DNA of 64,000 nt. Source: Rhizophlyctis rosea. Lineage: Eukaryota > Chytridiomycota > Chytridiomycetes > Rhizophlyctidales > Rhizophlyctidaceae. The translations under genes and the position numbers were made by a program. Each line of letters begins with the position of its first letter. Position 1 is the first letter of the stretch. The DNA lies in NCBI GenBank assembly GCA_027596075.1, contig JADGJC010000157.1:1-64000 (forward strand), in the 5' to 3' direction. Shown here one piece after another: positions 53,138 through 64,000 of the stretch. The notes below the pieces were generated by a model. The model did no database searches. It was not told the origin of the DNA and saw nothing but the letters and a program-made list of their open reading frames with translations.

Positions 53138-56100
53138 TCACAGATATTCCGGCGATAAATTCCCAAATATACCTAGGGTGAGAAGAATCTTAACTTGTGC
53201 TGACACTACATCCAAATCATCCATACTACTGACCTCCGTTCCAAAGGTTCTTGCCATATCCTCGAGGGCTCTGTACGCTTTAGACCCTGACTTGATCTGA
53301 TTCCCTATAATTGCGGTCGTTGACGTTGAGAAGCTCAATACAAAGAGCCTGACATTTCGAGACTTATTCACCTATTGACTGCAGCGTTGTCAGAGTGGTC
53401 ATCTCAGCAAGTGTAATAGCCCCATCGTTGCCAATGTGATTGCCTGCAGCAAAGATTCGTGCTTCAACAACTATTCCAACGAAGTCACCGAACAAATTTC
53501 AATGCTTTTATACCGGAAAGGGAAAGCGCGGCGAGATTTTTTATGGTGGCTAGTGTCTTCATGCCTTCGTCGGTGAATGTATTGTCTGTTCAAAAACATA
53601 GCGTTTTTCGATCACGGTTGTCAAAATTGACAATCGCATGTTTCTTACCGCTGAGGTTGACCCATTCGGAATTGGTCAATTGAAGAAGGTCTGCAATCCC
53701 TTCGTCTTCACTACTCTTCCCTGTTCAACATAGTTAGCTGGCATGCCCAACCTTAAATTGTCAAGGGGCCCGATATCGCCTACCGTAAATGCCATAAAGG
53801 TCGAGATTGTGGAGACCTATCAGCTGGGCAACTGCATTCGCACCCTCACAGCCGATGCGATTCACTGCACCAAAATGTCGTAAATCGATTGACGATCAGA
53901 ACACAACAGCCCATGACTGATGCCCACTGGTAAGATCAAGCTCTTCGAGACCCGTCAATTGCCCTAACGCCTCCGCACCCTCGCTCCCGATGCGGTTCCC
54001 TATTAATTGAACAACACTTCAGTTGATCAGATATTTTTTGCTCGAACTGTAAAGACGCAGACCGGACAAGCAGAGCTTGTGGAGCTGTTTCAGTTTTGCA
54101 ATGGCGATTGCTCCGTCATCATCAACTCGTGCATCTGGTGAAACAACGCATGACCGTCAAAACGTGGACAGATTGTCAGAATATTGACCAAAACACGAGG
54201 GCCAAGGGCTCTGCTTACTCCCAAGATCCAGCTCACTCAGATTAGTCAGGGGTATCAATTCTTTAGCGCCCTCACTTCCGATCGGATTAGCTATATTCAG
54301 GCCGAATGAGAGTCGCGACAACGCAATGGCCAGAAGCTACATCATAAAGACTTACACTTGAGGCAAAGTGTCCTCAAATTGCGGAGTTGACCTAATGCCT
54401 TCACCCCTTCCAGTCCCAGCCTATTATCTGGAAACGGCCAATTCGGTCAGAGAACCCCCATCAGCTGACATGGGAATATATACAAAATAGGGCATGCTTA
54501 CCCTTCAAATCAAGGATATGCAAATCATGCAACGGAGAAAGTGCCACAACACCGGCATCCCCAATATCGTTGCCTGTGGCACAATACTGCAGTCTGAACA
54601 TGTCATGATAGTCAATAAGCACAAGTAAAGGACTGCTTACCTTGAAGATTGAGCTCACATATATTCACCAATGAAGAGATTGCCATGACGCCTGCATCGC
54701 CAATCAGGTTGTCTATATTGAGAATAAAATGATTAAGAGAATGTCAATCGTGCATGAAACCATAAACTCCCTTCCACTTACTGTTCAAGTTCAGGTGAGT
54801 CAGTTTGGTCAATGTCGCTAAGCACGAAAGGGCTTCTGCGCCTGCAGACTTCATGTGATAGCCTAAGGCGGAAAAACGATTGTGGGCCAACAACGTCGGT
54901 TGCAGCTCGAAACATTTGCGTCATACTTTCAAGATTCAATTCCGTGAGGTTGGTTAGATGCGACAATTCTTTCATTCCATCCACGCCAAAGTTGTCGAAC
55001 TCCCATCCTATGCATGCGAACATAAGCACGAATGAAAATAAACGCCTGCGAAGTTTCACTGGTAATTGACTCACCTCTAGCTGGTTTCCCTAGGTTGAGT
55101 GTGGTGAGATTCTTCAATCGCGCAAGCAATTTTGCACCACTCTTTGTGATTTCATGTTCTAAAGGAGTAAATGAGAAAATGAATCAAGTGTGTGACATTT
55201 GATAGCATGAAGACAATGGTACCACGAAGACTGAGTGCCGTCAGGTTGGGCATTTGCTCAAGCGCTTTGATTTCCTCATCGGTCACGCAAACGCCTTGTG
55301 ATCTCTTTGAATTAATTCCTTTGTCTTCGGCATTGGAATTGTATGTCTTGCCTTACCGTCCAGGCACAAGGATACCAGGTTCGAGGATGGAGGCAATATG
55401 AGGGGACGTAGCCCCCCGTTATAGCTCAAGCTACGAATGGTCTTGAAGGTATCTTCTGGTTGTTTCAAATTCGGTTTGTATTTCACTGGCCCAACAACAC
55501 GGTTGCGCTTCCAGAATACCTAATCAAATCTTTGAAAAGGAAAATCAGTCCGCTCCTCATTGCTCAATTTCGGACATGCTTACTCGCAGTGTTGTATGTA
55601 AGGATTGAAGAACAGAAACTCTCGCAAGTCCTCTTCAAAGATGCTGCAAAATTCGAAACTTCACAGATTTTAATAACGCTTGCAGAACTACATTTGCCAT
55701 TTGAAGGAGAAAGCTGCTTACTGAATGGCACGGATTCCAATATCTCCAGGCTGGGGTTTCAATGACCTCAGAGCGCTTGGTTGAAGGTCGCAATGTTTGA
55801 CGACGATTTCCATAGCAGGTGTTATGGACGCGTAAGAGTCCGCAGCATTACTCGAACCATTGGTGAGGCGTGATAGTGCCGTCTTCAATTGGTCAATCAG
55901 GAGTTCACGGTCGGCTCGCTTATAGTGAGCATCGCAAAGCCATTCAACATTCCCGTGCTGGTCAACCGACCGGACCAAGTTGCCTGGATTCGCGTCACTT
56001 TCAGCCTTCAGGAACTCTGCATGCAAATTGAGATGAGCTTCAATTTACGATCCCTTTATAAAGAGAGAGGTGTACATACTCTTCATTTCATTCATAGCCG

Positions 56101-57232
56101 ATCCCTCCATTTTCTTCAACTGATCCAAATTGTCTGACCCATAACGCTTCTCATCAATCTGCAAAAGAGATTTCGCCTCTTTCTCATCAGTCATCTGCTT
56201 CACCAAGTGCTCTGCAACGTTCACCAATGTATCTTCCGCGTTGACAAGCTCTTCCACACGTGCCGTGCGATCATCTGGAAGAGTGATCTTCGCCAGTATG
56301 TCAGCCGCTGTGGCCATTCCTGGGATAGTGGAGTCTCCAGCTCGAAGTGCTTGACAAATAGCTGGGAATATAGCTCGCAGGTATGGGCCATGTTTTTTGA
56401 AGAATTCATGCGGTCTCGAAATGATGTAGCCATCGTGATCACTAATTGTGTGATGAGGACTTGAAACATGGGCAACAACCGACGGCACGTACGTGAGATG
56501 GAATCCATCGCGGCATTCGCACAGAAAGAATAGTCGGTAGGAGGAGTGAGTGTAGCGACTTGCGAAAGTAACAACATGAGTTGCGGTGCAGCTGAATTGA
56601 TTGCACAAAATACTGACGCCAAATCCCAAAATTCCAACTTTGCAGGCAAGACAATGAAATACCGCGGAATTTGGACCAGGTTCAGTTGGATAAGCTGTTG
56701 GGCCATAGACGTCAGTGATTCCGTCAGCGTCTACCATCACCACCACCCAACTTACGGATCGCCTAACGGCTTGACAAATTTGTTTGATATCAATCAGGTG
56801 TCCAATGGCTTGATCCACTTTGTGCTCGATACGTTCCAACCTCTCATGGGTGTCCGCCCTGGCTACCACTCGCACAAACCGCGCTTCAGTGACGACCACA
56901 TGTATCATTGCAGGGTCGTCATCAAGGGGCGCAGCGGAAAAGTAATGCTGCAACAACTTGCTTGTCTCCATCTTTTCCCAACCATAGTCTTGCATATTTG
57001 CCAAAATGTCGGGACTTAGGTGACTAAGGTCATCTTCTGACATGGCCGTTCTGTCGACTCTCCTCCAAAAATGAACATCAGCAACGCCTGGATGGGGCGG
57101 ACTGAACAGCATTGGAAGGACATCCTGTTTCAGCTTCAGCACCGAAGTCGTAGGGTGTAGGGTGTAAAGATAGGAGGCGTCGATATTAGAGGAGAGCGTG
57201 CACCGAAAGTGTACAGGTTGCGAACCGAGCAT
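53138..57232 (-). CDS. Crinkler-like header fused to a C-terminal leucine-rich-repeat array
   Basis: Exon 1 (57232-56756) encodes a ubiquitin-like header of the Crinkler (CRN) type: TTSVLKLKQDVLPMLF, VHFWRRVDRTAMSEDDLSHL, then TSKLLQHYFSAAPLDDDPAM and IHVVV. A helix with LERIEHKVDQAIGHLIDIKQ follows. The middle (56.7-55.5 kb) is helical, for example RPHEFFKKHGPYLRAIFPAI and ITLPDDRTARVEELVNAEDT, then NVEWLCDAHYKRAD. From 55.5 kb on come about sixteen LRRs, nearly each on its own exon of about 70 bases with introns of about 50-70 bases: NRIGSEGAEALGQLTGLEEL, NPIGSEGAKELIPLTNLSEL, NDIGDAGVVALSPLHDLHIL and so on. It ends ALEDMARTFGTEV to 53138. I see no P-loop NTPase. A sensing or scaffold role is inferred from the LRRs only. 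Some splice joins in the middle are uncertain. Confidence 0.65.
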
Positions 57233-57739
57233 TGTGACAAGTTTTGAGCCACGGTGGTAGAAAAAGCTATCACAAACGGGTTGAACAGCCAGGCAAAGGA
57301 AGAAAAGTGCCCTGCGCTGTGGAATGACGCTGATCGAAGCTGTCACAAGTTTGCAACTTGTTGCACCTATTGGCTTCTGGACTTCCTTCAGTGTCTCGCC
57401 AGTTTCTACTGAGGGCCACTGCTGAAAGTACGGCACCTCCACCTGCCTCCGGCAGATAGGAACACACTACACGCTACCCCCCCTCCTCTCTGTTCAACGA
57501 TGCGAAGTTTTCGGGTTGAAGAAGGTGAAGGCGAGGTCTGAGAGATGGGGCCTGGATCTTGGCTGGAAGCTGCCTGTGGTACAAGCTGGAAGCCCTTGCG
57601 GCGGTGTCTGAGAATTATGTAAGCTTTCGGTGGCAAAGTCAGGAGGATGAACTGCCTTGAGCAAAGCCCATCCCTGGCGACGCATCCTTCCCCGAGTCCC
57701 AACTACACCAATCCTGTGCATCTCAACATTCATTACAAC
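57233..57739. promoter_or_regulatory. divergent promoter of the header-LRR gene and RSPH9
   Basis: About 500 bases between head-to-head starts. No gene; no X-box (RFX) site could be assigned with confidence. Confidence 0.35.
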
Positions 57740-58901
57740 ATGTCGTATTTGAACCTTGATGACGCGTCCTACTTTACACTTGCAGGATTTACACTCAATG
57801 TAGAGGAACGTGCCGCAGTGGCTGCATCTTTGCAGCTGAAGAAGGAGCAGGAGAAATTGGAGACCATTGCTTTGTGGGGAAAGGTGTTGGGCATTCAAAG
57901 AGATTACTTTGTTGCACAAGCACCAGGAAACAACCCATTTGCAAGGAAGTACTATTACAGGTGGGTCGTGAACGCAGTCCATACCATGAAGACATGTGCA
58001 CGCATACTTACGGGTATTTTCATTCAATACAGTCTGGATCTGGTCAACTGGCTGCAACTGCCCGACGTGACGCCTGAGGAGATGACAAGAATAGAAAACA
58101 TTCATGGCAGATTCAACGGTGACCCAGCATACGAGTATCCTGTGACTGCTGAAGGTACCATCCTCGCACCCTTCAATCAAATCCAGACCAAGAAACTAAT
58201 ATCGAATCGTTTCGGTTCAACTATATCAGGAGGCGAACAAGAAGGAGAAGAGGGACATGTAAGGTTCAAACGTGCTTAATTCAAGCTCATATCACGTCAA
58301 CGCGCATTCTTTAAATGAACAGCAACCGCCAGCACCCATCAATGAAGAGAAGCGCCTGTCTGGAACAGTCGCACTGATGAATCATGAAGTACAGATCGTC
58401 CCACGGGGGGCGTACTACAGGGATGCCATGCACAAGCTACGACCTAACAACGCATTCCAAGGTGGGCTCAAGTACATACACGATGTTCGTCAGGAACGTC
58501 AGGCTCACATCCGACGTGCGATCGTACAGGCATCTCTAAATCCGAACTGGGCCAACTCACCAGCTACCTCCATTTCCGTGACGGGTTTGACATCAACAAG
58601 CGCACCCTTTTGGAACGCGCCAACAACTTTGATGAAAGCTTGGACATCTTTGAACCTATTTCCCGAGACGAGCCAAAGGGTGAGGCGTAAAACCCAGTCC
58701 AATCTATGCATGACTGCGACTAACACTGTCCTATCGACAGGTGTATGGTCCGCTCAAGTAGAACGCGGTGGCTCGGTTGCCATTCTGAGGAGTCTTCTTT
58801 GGCCTGGATACGTCTTCTTCCATGCTCCAACACCGCCAAAATGGGGCGCCATGTATTACGGAACGGGGCAGAAGAACGCTAATGTCGGATTTATGCTGTG
58901 A
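57740..58901 (+). CDS. RSPH9: RSPH9, radial spoke head protein 9
   Basis: Axonemal protein of the radial spoke head in motile cilia and flagella. Six exons (57740-57960, 58033-58154, 58230-58258, 58323-58461, 58530-58679, 58741-58901) total 822 bases, 273 residues, against about 276 in animals. Conserved blocks: DDASYFTLAGFTLNVEERAA, LWGKVLGIQRDYFVAQAPGN, FARKYYYSLDLVNWLQLPDV, GRFNGDPAYEYPV, NHEVQIVPRGAYYRDAMHKL, SELGQLTSYLHFRDGFDINK and RTLLERANNFDESLDIFEPI. It closes with VERGGSVAILRSLLWPGYVF and FHAPTPPKWGAMYYGTGQKN. The 29-base third exon is in a variable acidic linker and is the least certain part. Its presence shows that the organism makes flagellated cells. Confidence 0.95.
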
Positions 58902-59243
58902 TATAACTACTGTTGCCGTCAGAATGTTATGTAAAGTCTGCAAATTACGATTGGAACCGTTAACCTCACGCCGGCTTCTCTACAAATGTCGCTTTGGACC
59001 TTCATTAGACTTAACTCGCTCTCGGAGTGATGACAACACAGCTCAACAGCTGGTGAAAAGGACAACAATCTTACAAACGAAGCGGAACTCAACATCAGAA
59101 TGTTTGACACACAAATCATAGTATATACATTTACATGCGCCAGTGGCATCACCAAACAAGATTTACATTCAACTACATATACACCCAATGAGTAAACTCA
59201 TGCCGCCTTCCCTCTCCTGTACTATCCAGATCCATCCTCATCC
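58902..59243. other. intergenic between convergent ciliary genes
   Basis: 3' flanks of RSPH9 and the FAM184-type gene. No gene seen. Confidence 0.5.
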
Positions 59244-62200
59244 CTACGCCGGCGGCGCGGCGGGCGACGACGTCTGTGCCGTTGTAACTGGGTGAGAATA
59301 CAAAGGTGGCAAAACCGGGAGGTTGGATCCCGCCAGGTCTGCATTAGATTTCGAGCGAGGTTTTGATGTAAACTTGAAAGAAGGCGGTATTAGTTAATGA
59401 AAGTTCGCGATTAGCCATGATGCAAGCGGCTGCATTACCTTAGATATAGGCTGCACCAACCCCACCAAAGGCGTCTTATTAAATATCTTATTAAAGTTAT
59501 TCTCCCGATTATTCATCTCAAGTCTAAAATACTCAATTTCATTCAACAATCCCGTAATCTTTCTTTGCTTCTTCTCCACAAGCGCTTCCAACTCTGCAAT
59601 CCGCTTGACATCCGCATCCCGTGGTTCGCGGTTGATGTACTTCACGGCCGCGGCTTCCAGTTGTTGGTTCAAGTTGGCGATTTGAGATTTCAGAAAGTTC
59701 TGCGCGGCTTCAAAGTCGGAAAGCATGCGGGATGATTCTTGGATGTGGTCTTCGTTTAGTTGGTCGATTTCGTCGGTGTGGGCCTTTTGGAGATCGGAGA
59801 GGTGGGATTGGTGGGATTCTTCGGCTTCGCGGCTGTGTGTGGATTGATGAAGTCATTACATCATTGGGTGTGAACGAAGTTCTGCAATCTTATAGAGAGT
59901 AGTGTCCCCTGATCTAATTACCGATTGTTCTCAATCTCTTCCTCTCTCTCCCTGATAACCTGTTCCAAACTTTCAACCTTGCCCTCCAAGTCCAGAATCT
60001 TCTCCTTCAGAGTCCGTTTCGCGCTCTAACCAAGACGACCAAGGAGACAAAATGGGTCAATCATGGGGTTAAGTGACTTGAAACCCTAATCGAGAAGCTT
60101 TACCTCAACCCCCTCAATAACACTCTCCAATTTCCCTTTCTCGCCCTCCCACTCCACCCGCTCTTTATCAAAGCCTTCCACAAGCCCGTTGATCTCGTCA
60201 ATCCGCTCTGTGTTGAGTTCCAGAACTTTTTCGGCTATCTCTGAGGCATGGTCGTCCCGCAGCTTAGTGATGAACTCCTCATGCTGGGATTGAAGGGCTG
60301 CCAGCTCGGACTGGCGGAGGTTTTCTGCTTCCTGTCGCAAGGAGAGAGTAAGAAGCGTTCCAAGGACGAGGACATATCAGTATTTGTCCTTCCAATTTGT
60401 CATCATATTCTCGCCAAAAAAAGAACTCAACAGCACGTCCAACATCTAGCCGAACACCCTATGTCTTCACATTTAACAAACTCCGAATCACAAACGCACC
60501 TTCTTAGCCTCCAACCCACTCTTAGCAAAAAACGCCCTCAACTCCTCCATCTTCCCCTTCCAAGTCACCTCCACCGCGTCCTTTTCCTCTTCCTTCTGCT
60601 TCTCCAGGTTCGCAAGCGCAATCGTACTAGCGACTTTCAGCTGCCTCTCCCGTGCTTCCGCCTCCGCTTCCCATGCTGTTTTAGCGGCTTGGAGGTTGAG
60701 GTTGTGTTCTGCGATTATGGAGGTAATTTCGTGGCCGTGGGCCTGCGGTTCCGCAGTCAGTGACTTGGTGGGATTGCATTTGTGCGGATATTCGTTGAGT
60801 TTTCTGACAAATACCTCTCGTTCTTCAACTAATTGCTTTTGAGCTTTATCCCGCTCGTACTCCAAAATGGCAATCCTTCCTTCCTTGTTCTCAATGTCTG
60901 CTTTCAGGGTTCTGACGACTTCTTCGTGCTCAGCAGTTAACAGCGACACTGCCTCATCGTGCTCTTCTTGCTTTTTCGTGAGTGCAGCCTGAATTTCGGA
61001 ATGAAGGTGTCATGATCAATTTCCTGTTCGTTTGAGTTAGGTGTGTTTCTATTGCCATACCGCCATCTCTTGCGTATGTGACGCCTCCATCGTCGTTCGT
61101 AATTTCTCCATGTCGCGGAACATTTTCCGTTCCCTACAAGAACGCAATGTAATCTCCCATCAATGGCCCTTCATCATATGGAGAATTGAACACCGCCCGC
61201 CCCATCCCCTTTGCCATCCCTTACCAATCCTCCTCCATCTCCATCTTATCCCTCCGGAACTTCTCCAACATCTCGCTCCGGATCTGCTCATCGATATGCA
61301 CCATCTTCTGGAACAAGTCCGCTTTGTCTATTTCGAGGTTTTTGATGGTGTTTTGGTTGTGCTGATGTGTCAAGGGTCATTTGTGCATGAGAGGGGCTTG
61401 TATTGCAGTCGAGGGTCGGAGGGGCATCAAATCCTCGATATCGTCTCTCACCTGAATCGTAACCAAATGCTTCGAAATCTCCACCACTTTCTCGTCCAGC
61501 GTCGCTTTCGTCTCATCCAGACGGGTCTGCAAGTCGGCGATTTGGGCGTTGAGTTTTGCGATGTGGTCCAGGAGGTCGGCTTTTTCTGTTTGGTGAGCGG
61601 CTTTTGCGGTGGCAAGTTTGGTTTCGTAGGTTGCTTTTTGGTCGGCGAGTTGGGTATGGAGGTCGGCGATTTCCTGGAGGGAAGTAAGTTTGGATGAGAC
61701 GGGGTTTTCTTTTGGGTACGGACCATGACGGAAAACGAAACAGCCGCGCAAACTCACTTCCGCCTTCTCTTTCTCGAGTGCTGCATATTGTTCTGCTGCT
61801 GATTGTTTTGCCGCAGCCATGGCGGCCGAGTGTTCGTTGTTTAGTCGTGTTTCGAGGTGTTCCATGGAGGTTTTGAGTTCCTGATTGTGTTTCAACAGAG
61901 GAGAAATTCAGCATCATCTAGATCTGCGAAAAAACTTGGTGCAAATAGTTCAAATACAAACCTCCTCATGTGCTTGTCGCATATGGAGAGCCGCCTCTTG
62001 CATGCTGTTGATTTGTGATTCTAGAGTTTGTATTAGGTGTGCCGTACAGTTAGAGAGAGGGGACTGGTATGCTTTCTTCAACCTCCTCCTGAACTCACGT
62101 AATTGATCTTGGACCTTTGTCAGCAACGCCTTATCCTCCTCCAACTGTTGAACCTGCTCCTTCAGTTGCTCAATCGTCCTGTTCGAAACCCCGGCAAGGG

Positions 62201-64000
62201 GGTCGGTAAGGTGAGCATTTTTCTCAAACATTCATGGCTCGAGGGAAACATACGTCAAAGCCTCATCCCTTTGCTTCTGCATCCCATTCAACTGTTCCCG
62301 CAAACTTTCATTCTCCATCGTCAGTGTCGAGGTTTGTGTCAGAGCTTCCTGAGTTTTGATCTCTTGTTCGCTCAGCTGGAACGTGAGGTCCATGATCTTG
62401 TCCTCTACGATTGAGAATTTCAAGCATCAATCGACAGTGCCGTAAATACTGAGGGAAGTTAAATGAACATCATTAAGCACTCACCAGCGGTTCGCAGATT
62501 CCCAGATGTATGGTTATAACTCTATAAGTTGAGACAGGATACATCCGGCGCACAGAAACGACATTGGTTAGAATAGGGAGAGGGCATTGGCCATGCCTAT
62601 GTCAAAGTGAATGAAAACAATACAAACCTCCTCCAACGTGCGATACATCCCCTTCTGATCCTGCATCTCCATCTCCAACCGAACCTTCTGCGCCGTCCGT
62701 TCTGTCAGCTCTCCCTCCAGATGTCGTATTTGGTCTTCCTTGCTATGTGAGACAAGTAAATCAACAATACGCATGGTGAGTGATCGCAAATAGTCCCTCA
62801 GATGCTAACTCTCAACATCCCAAGCCTCATGCCCACCTACCTCTGAGATTCCAACCGCATCTCAGTTATCGTTTGTTCCAATTCAGATATTGTTCGACGG
62901 TTCTAAAACAACTTTAGGCGTCACATGGACGTTGATGAATATTCAACCTAAAACAAACCTGATCCAAATCCGTATTCAATCTCCTCTCCATACTATCAAA
63001 GTTCGCCTTCGCATCCTTAGCCCGGTCCTCCAGCTCCTGCTTGAGACGTTTGCATTCTTGTTGGAAGAATTTGCTTTCGTCTTCGAACTAGTTGGTGTAA
63101 GGAGAACGTGCAGGGTTTAGGCATCTTCATCATGGTCCATCACAGCGTAGGCGTGATCTTGTGAGATCTGAAGAAAGAAGCTTATACTGGCAACGTACCC
63201 GCCTCTTCATATTTGTCAAGGCATCCTTCGTACTCTCATCCACACGTTGCCGTTCTTCATTCAAGACTTTGATCTTCTTCTCGTAGAACGCTTTCAGTTC
63301 CTCCAACTACACATTCGTCGCGATTAGCTTGGAGAAGACCGTGCCACCTTCCCAACTCCTTCCTTCAAAGAATGACAAACCTTCAACTTTCCCTCCCCTT
63401 TCAACTCCTCCCTCTCCTTTGCAAACGCCTCCCGCTCCTCCTTTATCCTATCATCAAAATCATTCTTGAGAAGCATCAAGTCCTCGTCCGTCTTGCCAAA
63501 ACTCTTGACGGAGTTGCGCACGTCATCTAAGTCGGCTAGATGTTTTCTTTTGATGTCTTGGAGCTCCCTAGAATGACGAAAAAGCCGCTATCGATCAGTG
63601 CACTGAACAACTTTTCCATCTTGTGTCTTCCGAAAACCGGACCCTCCCTCTCCTAGATCAAGCAAAGGTACATACTTCTTCCCACTCTCCACATCTCCCC
63701 TCAACTTCACTTCCACCCCTTTCGCAGCCGTAATGTCTTCCTCCATCTTGGCGATCCGCTCAACATAGGATTGTATAACAGCTTCGTGAGCTTGGAGTTT
63801 AATCTCTGCTTCTTCGGCGGCTGTGCGGTGAGTTTCAATCCGTGATTTGGCGTCTTTGATTACCTGACAGAGACGGTTGGCATTTGGTATGGCCAGTCAC
63901 AAAGATTAGGACAAGACCAGAATTGGCACCATAGAACTCACATCCTCAATCTCATCCTCATAAGCCTCCGCCAAACTCTGCACCTCAACATTATGATCCT
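59244..64000 (-). CDS. FAM184-type long coiled-coil protein (partial, N-terminus beyond the window)
   Basis: A long rod-like protein built from many exons of heptad-rich sequence, for example IENKEGRIAILEYERDKAQK, TAKAAHQTEKADLLDHIAKL and FQLSEQEIKTQEALTQTSTL. At the right edge the minus strand reads DHNVEVQSLAEAYEDEIED, like the N-terminal FAM184 motif (DEHEAEIQALKDAYEDE). Near the C-terminus NREPRDADVKRIAELEALVE and EYFRLEMNNRENNFNKIFN, then TPLVGLVQPISK, match the FAM184 end (RPEDV ... LELxNREENxNKVF ... VG). A Pro/Ser tail (NLPVLPPLYSHPV) stops at 59244. FAM184 proteins are conserved in ciliated eukaryotes, and the converging neighbour RSPH9 fits. Only about the first 30 residues should be missing. 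Exact intron borders were not all resolved. Confidence 0.8.

Noticed and set aside
53138..57232. Reading the LRR gene as a typical NLR immune receptor
   Set aside because: No P-loop or other NTPase motif could be found between the header and the repeats.
1..64000. CRISPR array, operon structure or rRNA genes
   Set aside because: No regularly spaced repeats of that kind exist, genes are spliced and separately promoted, and no rRNA-like sequence was recognised.

Overview
This window reads as nuclear DNA of a zoosporic (flagellated) fungus, most likely a chytrid. Genes are split by many short GT-AG introns, usually about 50-80 bases. It carries fungal genes: a septation-type kinase, a membrane-anchored CE4 deacetylase and a GH74 xyloglucanase. 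Close to its right end lie two cilium or basal-body genes, RSPH9 and a FAM184-type coiled-coil protein, which non-flagellated fungi have lost. The species cannot be named from the sequence. All gene models are my own splice reconstructions. Where I could add up exon lengths and phases (SDR, CE4 deacetylase, both SANT genes, CUE gene, carbonic anhydrase, one CxxC/F-box gene, IMP3, the 39.4 kb F-box gene, a secreted protein, RSPH9) the frames close exactly.

Layout. 0-8.3 kb: SDR oxidoreductase, a broken CxxC/F-box gene, a CE4 deacetylase and the GH74 xyloglucanase. 8.5-15.5 kb: two tandem SANT-domain genes, a decayed WD40 gene, a Cue1-like CUE protein and a large two-pass membrane protein. 17-25 kb: the Cdc7/SepH kinase with C-terminal ARM/HEAT repeats, a beta-carbonic anhydrase and a tail-anchored coiled-coil protein. 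25-33 kb: an F-box island with one intact CxxC/F-box gene, a tRNA-like Pol III unit and three tandem F-box paralogues that all carry frameshifts. 33-39 kb: a conserved block of Enp2/NOL10, ZFPL1 and IMP3. 39-43 kb: an F-box gene and two BTB-like genes linked by a 1.4 kb tandem duplication. 43-50 kb: a GT92 glycosyltransferase, a tandem pair of small secreted cysteine-rich proteins and a two-pass membrane protein. 51-57 kb: a broken BTB gene and a long gene that joins a Crinkler-like header to a leucine-rich-repeat array with one repeat per exon. 57-64 kb: RSPH9 and, converging on it, FAM184 (cut by the window edge).

How the genes relate. Three themes stand out. First, housekeeping functions: ribosome biogenesis (Enp2 and IMP3, both small-subunit processome factors), Golgi and ER quality control (ZFPL1, CUE) and cell division (the kinase). 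Second, surface and secreted functions: GH74 and CE4 for polysaccharides, GT92, and the secreted pair. Third, fast-evolving accessory families (F-box, BTB, SANT, secreted) that arise by short tandem duplications of about 1.2-2.3 kb and then decay: six of the nine F-box and BTB copies here are interrupted, while I saw no interruption in a housekeeping gene. I found no transposase, reverse transcriptase, rRNA gene or CRISPR array. The best candidate for something undescribed is the header-LRR gene at 53.1-57.2 kb.
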